DNA from: Pseudomonadota bacterium
Lineage (GTDB): Bacteria; Pseudomonadota; Alphaproteobacteria; Rhizobiales; Devosiaceae
Assembly (NCBI GenBank): GCA_023433775.1
Contig: JAEYTY010000076.1
Span: forward strand, 1 to 29,048
Direction of reading: 5' to 3'
Length of the DNA: 29,048 nt
The position numbers were made by a program, and so were the translations under genes. The first letter of the stretch is position 1. The number at the start of each line of letters is the position of its first letter. Under the pieces are notes generated by a model. The model searched no databases. It had not been told where the DNA came from and worked only from the letters and a program-made list of their open reading frames with translations. Positions 15,561-23,783 of the stretch are shown here, piece after piece.

Positions 15561-16040
15561 ATGCGCTGCCCATATTGTAGCAATGACGACACTCAAGTGA
15601 AGGATAGCCGCCCGACGGAAGATTCGGGCGCTATCCGGCGCCGCCGCGTGTGCAATGCCTGCGGCGGCCGCTTCACCACCTTCGAGCGGGTGCAGTTGCG
15701 CGATTTGACCGTGGTCAAGAAATCGGGCCGCAAGGTGCCGTTCGACCGCGAAAAACTCTCCCGGTCGGTCTATACCGCATTGCGCAAGCGTTCGGTTGAG
15801 CCTGAGCGCGTCGAGCGCATGATCTCCGGTATTGTGCGACAGCTCGAAAGCCTGGGTGATGTCGAAGTCACCTCCGACCAGATCGGCGAATATGTCATGG
15901 AAGGCCTCAAAGGCCTCGATGACGTAGCCTTTGTGCGATTTGCCAGCGTTTACAAGAACTTCTCGGCGGCCGACGATTTCCGCTCCTTCCTGACCGAACT
16001 GGCTCAGGGCAAGGAAATTCTGCCGGAAGACGACGATTGA
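15561..16040 (+). CDS. nrdR: Transcriptional repressor NrdR
   Basis: A 159-residue regulator of ribonucleotide reductase genes. The N-terminal zinc ribbon uses Cys3 and Cys6 (MRCPYC) with Cys31 and Cys34 (CNACGG). The ATP-cone domain follows from about residue 49 (VVKKSGRKVPFDREKLSRSV) to 139, where ATP/dATP binding tunes DNA binding. AAGGTC precedes the ATG by 9 bases. It lies 20 bases after glyA, an order common in Hyphomicrobiales. I did not identify NrdR boxes in the window; its targets are expected elsewhere. Confidence 0.97.
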   Translation: MRCPYCSNDDTQVKDSRPTEDSGAIRRRRVCNACGGRFTTFERVQLRDLTVVKKSGRKVPFDREKLSRSVYTALRKRSVEPERVERMISGIVRQLESLGDVEVTSDQIGEYVMEGLKGLDDVAFVRFASVYKNFSAADDFRSFLTELAQGKEILPEDDD

Positions 16041-16163
16041 GCGCTCCTCGGCGGTTACTGGAAGCATTCGTTTATCGCTCCATCATCAGACGCTGCCGTG
16101 ATGCTGCCGAATGGGGTATGATGTCGCCTGCGGACTGGTCCGTTATCGAGCGGGGATACTGAC

Positions 16164-16637
16164 ATGGACTCCTATGGCGAGCGTTTTCCGATTGAAGCAG
16201 GCTCGGGTGAGGGACTTAATTTCCTCATCGTCGAGGGCCGCAACTATCACCGCATTGCCGATGAAATGCGCACCGGCGCCATTGCAGTGCTCGACGCGGC
16301 AGGCGCGACCCACGACACCATTTCCGTGCCCAGCGCCATGGAAGTGCCGGTCGCCATCGCCATGGCGCTCGAAAGCGGCGACTATGATGGCTTTGTAGCG
16401 CTGGGATGCGTTATACGCGGGCAGACCAACCACTACAGTTCAGTTGCCGGCGAAAGTATCCGTGCATTGATGGAACTGGCCGTGGTCGATGCCTTGCCTC
16501 TGGGCATTGGCATTCTGACTGTCGAGACAGAGGCACAGGCCTGGATAAGGGCCCAGGTAAAAGATCAGGACCGGGGAGGGGACGCGGCAAGGGCCGCGCT
16601 CGCCCTGGCCGCAGTGAAGGCGAAGTTGAATTCCTGA
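16164..16637 (+). CDS. ribH: 6,7-dimethyl-8-ribityllumazine synthase
   Basis: A 157-residue lumazine synthase, which condenses 5-amino-6-ribitylaminouracil with dihydroxybutanone phosphate in the penultimate step of riboflavin synthesis. Conserved parts are FLIVEGRNYHRIADEM near residues 20-35, SVPSAMEVPVAI near 54-65, and the signature GCVIRGQTNHYSSVAGES at residues 81-98, in which His90 is the expected general acid/base. GGGGA lies about 8 bases before the ATG. nusB starts on the base after its stop codon. In many relatives ribD and ribE stand between nrdR and ribH; here only 123 non-coding bases do. Confidence 0.95.
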   Translation: MDSYGERFPIEAGSGEGLNFLIVEGRNYHRIADEMRTGAIAVLDAAGATHDTISVPSAMEVPVAIAMALESGDYDGFVALGCVIRGQTNHYSSVAGESIRALMELAVVDALPLGIGILTVETEAQAWIRAQVKDQDRGGDAARAALALAAVKAKLNS

Positions 16638-17135
16638 ATGACGACCGACCACCCCAAACGCGATCCACAATCCCAGCGGCCCGCCAACCAGCGGGGCGCC
16701 GCGCGTCTCGCTGCCGTTCAGGCGCTTTACCAGATGGATGTTGGCCGGGCGACGCTTGCTGACACGCTGGCCCAGTTCGGGGCCTTTCATCTGGGCCGTG
16801 AGATCGAGGGCGAGCAATATCTCCCCGCTGACGCGGACTTCTTTCGGCAGATCGTCAGTGGCGTCGCGACCTATCAGCTTGCTATCGACCCCGCGGTCGA
16901 TAACGCTCTCTCCGAGAGCTGGCCGATGGAGCGGGTGGATGCCACGCTGCGGGCCATCCTCCGCGCTGCGGCGTTTGAATTGCTGCGCCGCAAGGATATT
17001 CCGGCCAAGGTTGTCATCACCGAATATGTCGACGTTGCGCGGGCCTTTTATGAAGACGACGCCTCCGGCATGGTCAACGCCGCGCTGGATGCTATCGCCC
17101 GTGCTGCAAATTCTGACTTGGGCGCCGCTGACTAG
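16638..17135 (+). CDS. nusB: Transcription antitermination factor NusB
   Basis: A 165-residue RNA-binding helical protein that, with NusE (S10), binds boxA in rRNA leaders and supports antitermination. The conserved N-terminal part is RGAARLAAVQALYQMDVG (residues 19-36). The C-terminal half has RVDATLRAILRAAAFELL and the signature IPAKVVITEYVDVARAFYEDD near residues 123-140, followed by FVNAALDxIA-type sequence. The ATG follows the ribH stop with no gap, implying translational coupling. The first 17 residues are polar and probably disordered. Confidence 0.96.
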   Translation: MTTDHPKRDPQSQRPANQRGAARLAAVQALYQMDVGRATLADTLAQFGAFHLGREIEGEQYLPADADFFRQIVSGVATYQLAIDPAVDNALSESWPMERVDATLRAILRAAAFELLRRKDIPAKVVITEYVDVARAFYEDDASGMVNAALDAIARAANSDLGAAD

Positions 17136-17183
17136 GCGCTTCTGCCGTGGCGGGCCATTGATCGCCATGGCATTGTCGCGCCC

Positions 17184-18386
17184 ATGACCGACTCACAAAC
17201 CGCCGACGGCTCCGTCCGCAACATTGCCTTGCTTTCAATTGCCCAGGCGATTGGCGGGTCCAATCAGGCCATCGTCATGTCCATCGGCGCGCTGACCGCG
17301 GCGCTGATGGCGCCTACGCCGGCGCTGGCGACTTTGCCCGTCACCGCGATGATCATCGGGCTGGCGCTCTCCACCTCGCTGGCGGCTCTGACCATGCACA
17401 GGATTGGTCGGCAAAAGGGCTTCATTCTGGGCGCAGCCCTGGCAATTCCGGCCGCGCTGCTCGCCGCGCTTGCCGTCTGGCTGGCCAATTTTTACCTCTT
17501 TACCGCAGCGCTGGCCGGCATTGGCGCCTCTGCCGCATTCTTCCAGCAAATCCGTTTTGCCGCTGCCGACAGCGTTCAGCCCGCTTTCAAGAGTCGCGCC
17601 ATTTCCTGGGTCATGTTCGGCGGTGTTGCGGCAGGGTTTTTCGGCCCGCAATTGAGCTCGATTTCCAAGGACTGGATTGCGGGCGCGCCCTTTGCCGCCG
17701 GCTATGTGGTCATGGCCGTCATGGCGCTGGTCTCCATAGGCGTCTTTTCCCTGACGCGGCTGGCCCGTCCGGCGGCTGCACAAAATAGCAGTGAGGGCGC
17801 CCGGCCATTACGCGAATTGCTGCGCCTGCCGTCCATCCACGTTCCCATGGTCGGCGCGACTGTGACTTATGCGCTGATGACCCTGGTGATGGTCGCGGCG
17901 CCCCTGGCCATGGTCTATGTCTGCGGACATTCGCCCGCCGAGGCCAGCGGCGCCATCCAGTGGCATATCGTGGCCATGTTCGCCCCCAGCTTCATCACCG
18001 GCAGCATTATTGCCCGCATCGGCGCCCATCTCACCGCAGCCATTGGCCTGCTGCTGATCATCGCCTGCGCCATCACGGCGCTGAACGGCATCAGCGTCAC
18101 CCACTTCAATATCGCGCTGATCCTGCTCGGGCTGGGCTGGAACTTCGGCTTTATCGGCTCGACGACATTGCTCACCCAGGCCTATCGACCCGCAGAAGCG
18201 GGCAAGGTGCAGGCGGTCAATGAGCAACTGGTATTCGGCACCATGGCCGTTGCGTCGATAGGCTCAGGTCTGTTGCTGGAACTCATCGGCTGGCAAGCCA
18301 TCAATATCCTCGCCATTCCCGTCGCCAGCGCCGCCCTTCTTCTTCTCGCATGGGGCGATTTCGCGCGCCGTCGCATAACGACATAG
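17184..18386 (+). CDS. MFS transporter
   Basis: A 400-residue integral membrane protein with about 12 helices and a central loop near residues 195-210 (RPAAAQNSSEGARPL). Motif A is degenerate (TMHRIGRQKGFILG near residues 71-84), lacking the usual aspartate. This gives it the look of the YbjJ/YfkF-like or sugar-efflux branches rather than classical drug exporters. It starts 48 bases after nusB, with a weak ribosome binding site, and may ride on the same transcript. Substrate unknown. A bidirectional terminator begins directly after the stop codon. Confidence 0.83.
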   Translation: MTDSQTADGSVRNIALLSIAQAIGGSNQAIVMSIGALTAALMAPTPALATLPVTAMIIGLALSTSLAALTMHRIGRQKGFILGAALAIPAALLAALAVWLANFYLFTAALAGIGASAAFFQQIRFAAADSVQPAFKSRAISWVMFGGVAAGFFGPQLSSISKDWIAGAPFAAGYVVMAVMALVSIGVFSLTRLARPAAAQNSSEGARPLRELLRLPSIHVPMVGATVTYALMTLVMVAAPLAMVYVCGHSPAEASGAIQWHIVAMFAPSFITGSIIARIGAHLTAAIGLLLIIACAITALNGISVTHFNIALILLGLGWNFGFIGSTTLLTQAYRPAEAGKVQAVNEQLVFGTMAVASIGSGLLLELIGWQAINILAIPVASAALLLLAWGDFARRRITT

Positions 18387-18414
18387 AAAAAGCCCGGCAT
18401 GGACCGGGGCTTTT
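18387..18414. terminator. Bidirectional terminator between the MFS gene and bamE
   Basis: Arms 18388-18397 and 18404-18414 form a roughly 10-base-pair stem with one bulged G and a 6-base loop. T runs exist on both strands (TTTT on plus, TTTTT on minus), and the two flanking genes converge on it. Confidence 0.75.
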
Positions 18415-18437
18415 GAATATCAGCGAGGCGTTTCGGC

Positions 18438-18884
18438 TCAGAAGGAGTCGAGGATCTGGTCGATAAAGGTGCGGTCTTCGCCGAAGGACTGGGTCCGGCG
18501 GCTTTCCACCGCGATCACCTTGCCATCGGCCTGCGTATAAACAGCCTTGTCGACGACCTTCTTGTTCTTGTCGAAATAGACGGCGAGAACGGTGCGCTCG
18601 GCTTTGACGCTCATGCCAAAGGCGGTTTGCTCAACCTTGGTCTCGACATAATACCAGGCCGTCTGGTCGCCAAAGGTATTGGTGGACTGGGGCGAGCCGA
18701 GCACGACCTTCACCAGTTCCTGGCTCTGTCCGACGCGGATCTGGGCCATGGCGGAGTCGGAAATCTCATAGCCCTGGGTGCGCTTGGTGATGATTGCGGT
18801 GCTGCTAGTGCAACCGGCGAGCGCCACCACGAACAGGGCGGCGGCGGCAGGCGCAAATGGTGCTTTGGCAAGACGCAGGAGCAT
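18438..18884 (-). CDS. bamE: Outer membrane assembly lipoprotein BamE (SmpA/OmlA)
   Basis: A 148-residue lipoprotein precursor. The lipobox is LAGC with lipidated Cys25 after a hydrophobic leader (PAAAALFVVALAGC), so it should be anchored in the outer membrane on the periplasmic side. The SmpA/OmlA domain is seen as ISDSAMAQIRVGQSQELVKVVLGSPQSTNTF near residues 41-71, then TAWYYVE and LAVYFDKNKKV. BamE supports the BAM complex that inserts beta-barrel proteins. It is divergent from the cytochrome-c chaperone gene, with about 170 bases between starts. Confidence 0.93.
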   Translation of the reverse strand: MLLRLAKAPFAPAAAALFVVALAGCTSSTAIITKRTQGYEISDSAMAQIRVGQSQELVKVVLGSPQSTNTFGDQTAWYYVETKVEQTAFGMSVKAERTVLAVYFDKNKKVVDKAVYTQADGKVIAVESRRTQSFGEDRTFIDQILDSF

Positions 18885-19051
18885 GAATTTGACTTCCTCG
18901 ATAGCTCTCGACTATAGGCGTGACAACAAGGCGCGTGCCCCTTGGCCGCCGGCATGTGTATCTGTCAACTCGGCCCTCTGGCAAGCTGGAATGGCCCAAC
19001 AGTCAGATAGACTATTTGTGTTTGACCGATACGGACGCTGAGCGCAATCCC

Positions 19052-19579
19052 ATGATCCTGTCCCTGTTTCGCAAGAACACTGCCACCGCGCCAGTTTATG
19101 CCGTCTATAACGCCATTGTGGCGCAATCCCGGCAGGCCAAATTCTACGCCGACTGGGGTGTTCCCGACACCGTAACCGGGCGGTTCGACATGATCAGCCT
19201 GCATATGGCGCTGCTGTTCCGGGCTCTGCGGTCTGATGCGGCGCAGCCCAAGGCGTTCAGCCAGGCGGTCTTCGATCTGTTCTTCAAGGATATGGACCGG
19301 TCCCTCCGCGAAATGGGGGCAGGCGACTTAGCCGTGCCCAAAAAGATCCAGAAGATGGGCAATATCTTTTTCGGTCTGCTTGCCGCGCTCAATGACGCGC
19401 TCGACCGCAAGGATGCCGACGCCGTCGCCGCCGTCCTGGCGCGCAATATTTTCGGCGAAACCGCGCTCGGGGATGTGTCTGCTCTTGCTGCCTATGTCAT
19501 GGCCTGCGACGCAGCGCTTGCCGATCAGGCCGATGAAACCATCATGGCGGGTCAGCTGCAGTTCGAGGTGGCAGCGTGA
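19052..19579 (+). CDS. Ubiquinol-cytochrome c chaperone family protein (CBP3-like)
   Basis: A 175-residue protein from the ATG at 19052 (MILSLFRKNTATAP). The upstream extension of the same frame to 18920 has no typical character and was not used. The domain begins YAVYNAIVAQSRQAKFYADW near residues 15-34 and continues with DTVTGRFDMISLHMALLFRAL and FFKDMDRSLREMGAGDLAVPKK. These match the ubiquinol-cytochrome c chaperone (CBP3) family, which in mitochondria assists cytochrome b synthesis and complex III assembly. Its stop overlaps the start of the DUF177 gene by four bases (GTGA), a pairing common in alphaproteobacteria. Confidence 0.9.
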   Translation: MILSLFRKNTATAPVYAVYNAIVAQSRQAKFYADWGVPDTVTGRFDMISLHMALLFRALRSDAAQPKAFSQAVFDLFFKDMDRSLREMGAGDLAVPKKIQKMGNIFFGLLAALNDALDRKDADAVAAVLARNIFGETALGDVSALAAYVMACDAALADQADETIMAGQLQFEVAA

Positions 19580-20127
19580 GCCGCTCTGGTGCGCCGCTTT
19601 TTGATGCCATTGTGCGCATCGACAAGCTGCCGGCCTCGGGGCGCTCTGTCTCCGTCAATGCCGATGCGGCAACCCGTGAAGCCATTGCCGAGGCGATGAA
19701 TATCAGGAGCGTCGAACAATTCGAAGCTTCCCTGACCATTACGCCCTTTCGCGGCGGTTTGCGCGCGCAGGGCCACCTCAAGGCGCGCGCTGTGCAGGAT
19801 TCGGTTGTCAGCTTCGAGCCCGTCCCGCAGGACATTTCCGAACCGGTCGATCGCATCTTCCTGCCTGCGGACAAGAATCAGCCCAATCCCGGTCCTGGCT
19901 CGGAAGTTTTCGTTGATCTCGAAGATGACGAGTTCCCCGATCATATCGATGGTCCGGAAGTTGATCTCAGCGAACTGCTGCTCGAAACGCTGGCGCTGGC
20001 CCTCGATCCCTATCCTCGCCTGGAAGGGGAATCGCTTGATTCCCTTGGCATTAAGGACGATGCAGGCGCTGGTGGGCCCTTTGCTGATCTGGCCCGTCTC
20101 AAGACCCGTGATGGGGACAGGGACTGA
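19576..20127 (+). CDS. DUF177 (YceD) family protein
   Basis: A 183-residue acidic protein starting at a GTG that overlaps the upstream stop codon. The DUF177 core is visible as FEASLTITPFRGGLRAQGHLKARAVQDSVVSFEP near residues 48-81, then a region around residues 113-140 with DDEFPDHIDGPEVDLSELLLETLALALDPYP. The family is linked to 23S rRNA accumulation in some bacteria and is found near rpmF or plsX-fabH. Here no rpmF lies between it and plsX. The two usual zinc-like cysteines of some members are not present in this copy. Start and end look intact. Confidence 0.9.
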   Translation: MSRSGAPLFDAIVRIDKLPASGRSVSVNADAATREAIAEAMNIRSVEQFEASLTITPFRGGLRAQGHLKARAVQDSVVSFEPVPQDISEPVDRIFLPADKNQPNPGPGSEVFVDLEDDEFPDHIDGPEVDLSELLLETLALALDPYPRLEGESLDSLGIKDDAGAGGPFADLARLKTRDGDRD

Positions 20128-20209
20128 CGCCTCGGTCTCAGGGCTTGCGCCGACTCCGTGATGAGATATGTTTGTGGGCCTGCCTTAGCGGGCCGAAAAA
20201 CGGGCTGAA

Positions 20210-21280
20210 ATGACCGATACTATTACGATTTCTGTGGACGCAATGGGCGGGGATAACGCGCCGCGCGCCGTAATCCACGGGGCCCATCTTGCTTTGCGGG
20301 AGCGCAAGAATACGCGCTTCGTCTTCCACGGCATAAAAGACCAGATTGAACCGCTGCTCGAAGAGTTCCCGGCGCTCAAGCCCGTGTCCGTCGTCCGTCA
20401 TTGCGACGTTGTCATCGCCATGGACGAAAAGCCCAGCCAGGCTCTGCGCAAGGGCAAGGGTACGTCCTCCATGTGGATGGCGATTCAGTCGGTCAAGGAT
20501 GGCGAGGCCGATGTCGCCGTCTCCGGCGGCAATACCGGCGCGCTGATGGCCATGTCGACCTTCTGCCTGCGACCAATGGAAGGCATTTCCCGCCCGGGCA
20601 TCGCTGCAATCTGGCCCACGCTGCGCAGCGACATCATCGTGCTCGATATGGGCGCAACGATTGGCGCTGACGCCCAGCAATTGGTCGACTATGCGATTCT
20701 GGGCTCTGCGCTGGCGCGGGCGCTGTTCGATTCCGAAGCGCCGAGTGTTGGCCTGCTCAATGTCGGCACCGAAGAGGTGAAAGGGCTCGATTCCATCAAG
20801 GAAGCGGGTAAAATCCTGACCGCAGCCAGTGGCGCGGGCTTTACCTATCACGGCTTTGTCGAAGGTGATGATATCGGCAAGGGCACTGTCGACGTGGTCG
20901 TGACGGAAGGCTTTGTCGGCAATATCGCGCTCAAGACGGCCGAGGGCACGGCCCGCCAGGTCGGCTCCTATCTCCGCAGTGCGCTCAAAGCCAATCTCAT
21001 GAGTCGCATTGGCGCGCTGTTCGCTTCTTCGGCCCTCAATGCACTTCGCCGCAAAATGGACCCAAGGACGGTCAATGGTGGTGTCTTTATGGGCCTTAAT
21101 GGCATCGTCATTAAATCGCACGGTGGCACCGACGAGATCGGCTACAAAAGCGCCCTTGGCCTTGGTTATGAAATGGCGCGCAGCCGCCTGATGGACAAGA
21201 TTGGTGACACCATGAAACGCTTTCCCATTCAAAAGGCAGAAGCTGCGCTGCCAACCGAGACCGAGGCTAAATCGGCGTGA
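20210..21280 (+). CDS. plsX: Phosphate acyltransferase PlsX
   Basis: A 356-residue cytoplasmic enzyme that makes acyl-phosphate from acyl-ACP for phospholipid synthesis. The N-terminal signature ISVDAMGGDNAPRAVIHGA (residues 7-25) is clear. SGGNTGALMA follows near residues 105-114, DMGATIGADAQQL near 145-157, and LLNVGTEEVKGLDS near 183-196. Its stop codon overlaps the fabH start by four bases (GTGA), so the two are coupled, as is usual. It begins 82 bases after the DUF177 gene. Confidence 0.97.
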   Translation: MTDTITISVDAMGGDNAPRAVIHGAHLALRERKNTRFVFHGIKDQIEPLLEEFPALKPVSVVRHCDVVIAMDEKPSQALRKGKGTSSMWMAIQSVKDGEADVAVSGGNTGALMAMSTFCLRPMEGISRPGIAAIWPTLRSDIIVLDMGATIGADAQQLVDYAILGSALARALFDSEAPSVGLLNVGTEEVKGLDSIKEAGKILTAASGAGFTYHGFVEGDDIGKGTVDVVVTEGFVGNIALKTAEGTARQVGSYLRSALKANLMSRIGALFASSALNALRRKMDPRTVNGGVFMGLNGIVIKSHGGTDEIGYKSALGLGYEMARSRLMDKIGDTMKRFPIQKAEAALPTETEAKSA

Positions 21281-22254
21281 CCAGAACCCGTTCAGTCATT
21301 CGCGGCGTAGGCAGCTATCTGCCGCAGCGCATTCTCACCAATGTAGAATTGGCCAAGACCGTCGATACGTCCGACGAATGGATTCAGCAGCGCGTCGGCA
21401 TCAAGCAGCGCCACATTGCTGCTGAAGGTGAATTCACTTCTGATCTGGCCGTTGCGGCCGGCCGCAAGGCGCTCGAATCGGCGGGCCTTACGCCGGACGA
21501 CATCGACCTCATCATCGTTGCCACCACGACGCCGGATTACACATTTCCTTCGGCTGCTACGCTGGTGCAGATGAAGCTGGGAATACACCACGGCTTCGCT
21601 TTTGACATCCAGGCCGTCTGCTCGGGCTTTGTCTATGCGGTTACCACGGCCGACAGCTACATCAAGAACGGCCTTGCCAAGCGGGTGATGGTCATTGGCG
21701 CCGAGACATTCTCGCGCCTTCTGGACTGGACTGACCGCACCACCTGCGTGCTTTTCGGCGATGGCGCTGGTGCGATTATTCTCGAACGCGTCGATCTGAC
21801 CGAAGGCGAGCCGGAGCGTGGTGTTCTGGCGTCTGCCCTGCGCTCCGATGGGCATCATTGGGACAAGCTTTATGTTGATGGCGGGCCATCTGCCACGGGC
21901 ACGATCGGCCATGTTAAGATGGCAGGGGCGGAAGTGTTCCGCCACGCCGTCGGCAAGATCACCGATGTGGTCTATGCCACGCTCGAACAAACCAGCCACA
22001 CGGTCGATGATCTCGACTGGTTTGTGCCGCATCAGGCCAATCGGCGGATCATCGACGGGGCAGGGGCCAAGCTGGGCCTTGCGCCCGAAAAGGTGGTGGT
22101 GACCGTTGATCGTCATGCCAACACCTCTGCTGCCTCCGTGCCGCTGGCGCTGAGCGTTGCCGTGGCCGATGGTCGGATCAAACAAGGCGATCTGGTGATG
22201 ATCGAGGCTATGGGCGGCGGGTTTACCTGGGGCGCATCCATCATTCGCTGGTAA
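21277..22254 (+). CDS. fabH: 3-oxoacyl-ACP synthase III (KAS III)
   Basis: A 325-residue condensing enzyme that starts fatty acid chains from acetyl-CoA and malonyl-ACP. The catalytic triad is visible: Cys115 in IQAVCSGFVYA, His252 in FVPHQANRRI and Asn282 in RHANTSAASVPLAL. The C-terminal GGGFTWGASIIRW completes the domain. Translation starts at a GTG overlapping the plsX stop. The plsX-fabH-ihfA-merR order is widely shared in alphaproteobacteria. No missing residues noted. Confidence 0.97.
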   Translation: MTRTRSVIRGVGSYLPQRILTNVELAKTVDTSDEWIQQRVGIKQRHIAAEGEFTSDLAVAAGRKALESAGLTPDDIDLIIVATTTPDYTFPSAATLVQMKLGIHHGFAFDIQAVCSGFVYAVTTADSYIKNGLAKRVMVIGAETFSRLLDWTDRTTCVLFGDGAGAIILERVDLTEGEPERGVLASALRSDGHHWDKLYVDGGPSATGTIGHVKMAGAEVFRHAVGKITDVVYATLEQTSHTVDDLDWFVPHQANRRIIDGAGAKLGLAPEKVVVTVDRHANTSAASVPLALSVAVADGRIKQGDLVMIEAMGGGFTWGASIIRW

Positions 22255-22484
22255 GCGCTCCGGGCCAAGTTGACCTTAAGCGTTTCAAGGCGTTAGTGTA
22301 TTTGTCAGGTGGTCGAGCCTGACGCTGTGGCTGGAAGCAAGAGCGCTTTCGGCGGTGTCGATAGAGGGTATGTTCGTTCGGGATAGCGTGTGCTCGAGGG
22401 GGGCCTTGCTTGAGACATGGCGTTGCGCAGTCAATGCCGGGTTACCCGGAGGAATGAAGGCCTTCGACAAATACGGGGGTGCGA
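22255..22484 (+). promoter_or_regulatory. Gene-free region before ihfA with a possible promoter
   Basis: This 230-base gap holds no supported gene. A candidate promoter is TTGACC (22270-22275) and TTAGTG (22293-22298), 17 bases apart. The -10 match is poor. GGGGG just before the ihfA start at 22485 serves as a ribosome binding site. Confidence 0.35.
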
Positions 22485-22796
22485 ATGGCGCAGAAGACAG
22501 TAACGCGGGCCGATCTGGCCGAAGCGGTCTATGGTTCCGTGGGCTTGTCGCGAACAGAGTCTGCCGAGCTGGTCGAGCGGGTGCTCGAATTGATCACCGA
22601 TGCCCTGGTGACCGGCGCCAATGTCAAGCTGTCGTCTTTTGGCTCATTCCAGGTTCGCTCCAAAAACGAGCGTGTCGGCCGCAACCCCAAGACCGGTGAG
22701 GAAGTGCCTATCCTCCCCCGGCAGGTTCTTGTGTTCAAACCCAGCAACGTGTTGAAGTCCAAAATCAACAAGTCTATGGTTGGCACTGGAAAGTAA
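22485..22796 (+). CDS. ihfA: Integration host factor subunit alpha
   Basis: A 103-residue DNA-bending protein of the HU/IHF family that pairs with IHF-beta. The start is the ATG at 22485 (MAQKTVTRADLAEAVY); a GTG two codons earlier is in frame but less likely. The signature GSFQVRSKNERVGRNPKTGEEV near residues 47-68 contains the beta arm that enters the DNA minor groove, with Pro65-equivalent intercalating residue in the RNPKTG segment. The alpha subunit is chosen over beta or HU because of the KTVTRADLAEAV start and the neighbourhood of fabH and a MerR gene. Confidence 0.95.
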   Translation: MAQKTVTRADLAEAVYGSVGLSRTESAELVERVLELITDALVTGANVKLSSFGSFQVRSKNERVGRNPKTGEEVPILPRQVLVFKPSNVLKSKINKSMVGTGK

Positions 22797-22923
22797 GGCT
22801 TTCTTGCTGAAAATTTGTGCAATGTGCCGGTGAGCTGTCACTCACTCCCGGTCGATTGCGGTAAGCTATTGTCGCGATGCCATAGCCGGGTTTGCCGGCA
22901 ATGGCTCCAGGGGGAAATGCGGT

Positions 22924-23379
22924 TTGGACAAGTCGCCCGACGCCTTCCGGACCATTTCAGAAGCCGCCGAAGAGCTCGACTTGCCACAGCATGTCCTGCG
23001 CTTCTGGGAAACCCGTTTCGCCACCATCAAGCCGCTGAAGCGCGGTGGCGGTCGCCGCTATTACCGGCCTGAAGATGTCCTGCTGCTGCGAGGTATCCGC
23101 CATTTGCTCTATGATCAGGGTTTTACCATCAAGGGTGTGCAGCGCATCCTGAAGGATCAGGGGCCGCGCTATGTCATTGCCGTGGGCGAGGGCAAGGCCA
23201 TCGACGAAATCCTGCCCATGATCGAGGACGCCGAAGCCGCAAGCGACGCGGCAGAGCTGGAGGAGGCGATCATGTCCGCGAGCCCGGCGCTCGACGAAGA
23301 ATCGCGCGAAAAGCTGTCCGAGGTCCTGCGCGAACTGCTCGAATGCAAGCGCATCCTGGAACGTGCCCGCGAACATTGA
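22924..23379 (+). CDS. MerR-family transcriptional regulator
   Basis: A 151-residue protein with an N-terminal winged helix-turn-helix: FRTISEAAEELDLPQHVLRFWETRF (residues 8-32), then the wing RGGGRRYYRPEDVLLLRGI. A linker helix and a charged coiled-coil end (LSEVLRELLECKRILERAREH) follow. Cysteines for metal or redox sensing are absent apart from one near the C-terminus, so it does not look like SoxR or CueR. It uses a TTG start, with AGGGGG 9 bases upstream; the ATG at 22917 is out of frame. It is the usual neighbour of ihfA in this class of bacteria. Target genes are unknown. Confidence 0.9.
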   Translation: MDKSPDAFRTISEAAEELDLPQHVLRFWETRFATIKPLKRGGGRRYYRPEDVLLLRGIRHLLYDQGFTIKGVQRILKDQGPRYVIAVGEGKAIDEILPMIEDAEAASDAAELEEAIMSASPALDEESREKLSEVLRELLECKRILERAREH

Positions 23380-23407
23380 TCGGGCGCAGTTTCGTCTGTT
23401 TCGTCCG

Positions 23408-23653
23408 TCACTGGTCCTTGGATTCGCTTGCCTCAGTCGAGGGGGCGGGCGTGGTCTCTTCTGCCTTGGGCTCTTCCTTGGGAAAGGCGTAGAAGAAATT
23501 ATAGACTGAATAGGCCAGCACGATGCCGACCATCACCGTCCAGAACTGGTCCTGGGTGAAAAACAGCTCCCATACGAGCCAGACGGACAGGAAGATAACG
23601 ACGGCCAACCGCTTCCAGAGCGGACGAAACCAGTTGAGTTCGCTTGCTTTCAA
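23408..23653 (-). CDS. Small membrane protein, uncharacterised
   Basis: An 81-residue protein with two hydrophobic helices, about residues 15-32 (RLAVVIFLSVWLVWELFF) and 36-54 (QFWTVMVGIVLAYSVYNFF). A cytoplasmic or periplasmic tail rich in Glu, Pro, Thr and Ser follows. The pattern FRPLWKRLAVVI with a following FWTVM resembles small DUF3329-like membrane modules, but I am not certain. It converges on the MerR gene with 28 bases between stop codons and no clear terminator. No function can be assigned. Confidence 0.65.
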   Translation of the reverse strand: MKASELNWFRPLWKRLAVVIFLSVWLVWELFFTQDQFWTVMVGIVLAYSVYNFFYAFPKEEPKAEETTPAPSTEASESKDQ

Positions 23654-23783
23654 TGCGGCTGCCCTTCCAAAGCTTCCTGCCAGATCGTTTGGCTACTTAG
23701 CATATTTGCCGCAAAAGTCTCGCCCTGATGCGCTACCGGGCCACAGATCCGGTCAGGAACCCGTGACCCGGCGATGGCAAGGA

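Noticed and set aside
14008..15573. A 521-codon minus-strand open frame opposite glyA
   Set aside because: Shadow of glyA codon usage; it also runs across the riboswitch and promoter.
23380..23407. A tRNA gene after the MerR regulator, as often seen near ihfA in alphaproteobacteria
   Set aside because: Only 28 bases separate the two flanking genes and no cloverleaf is present.
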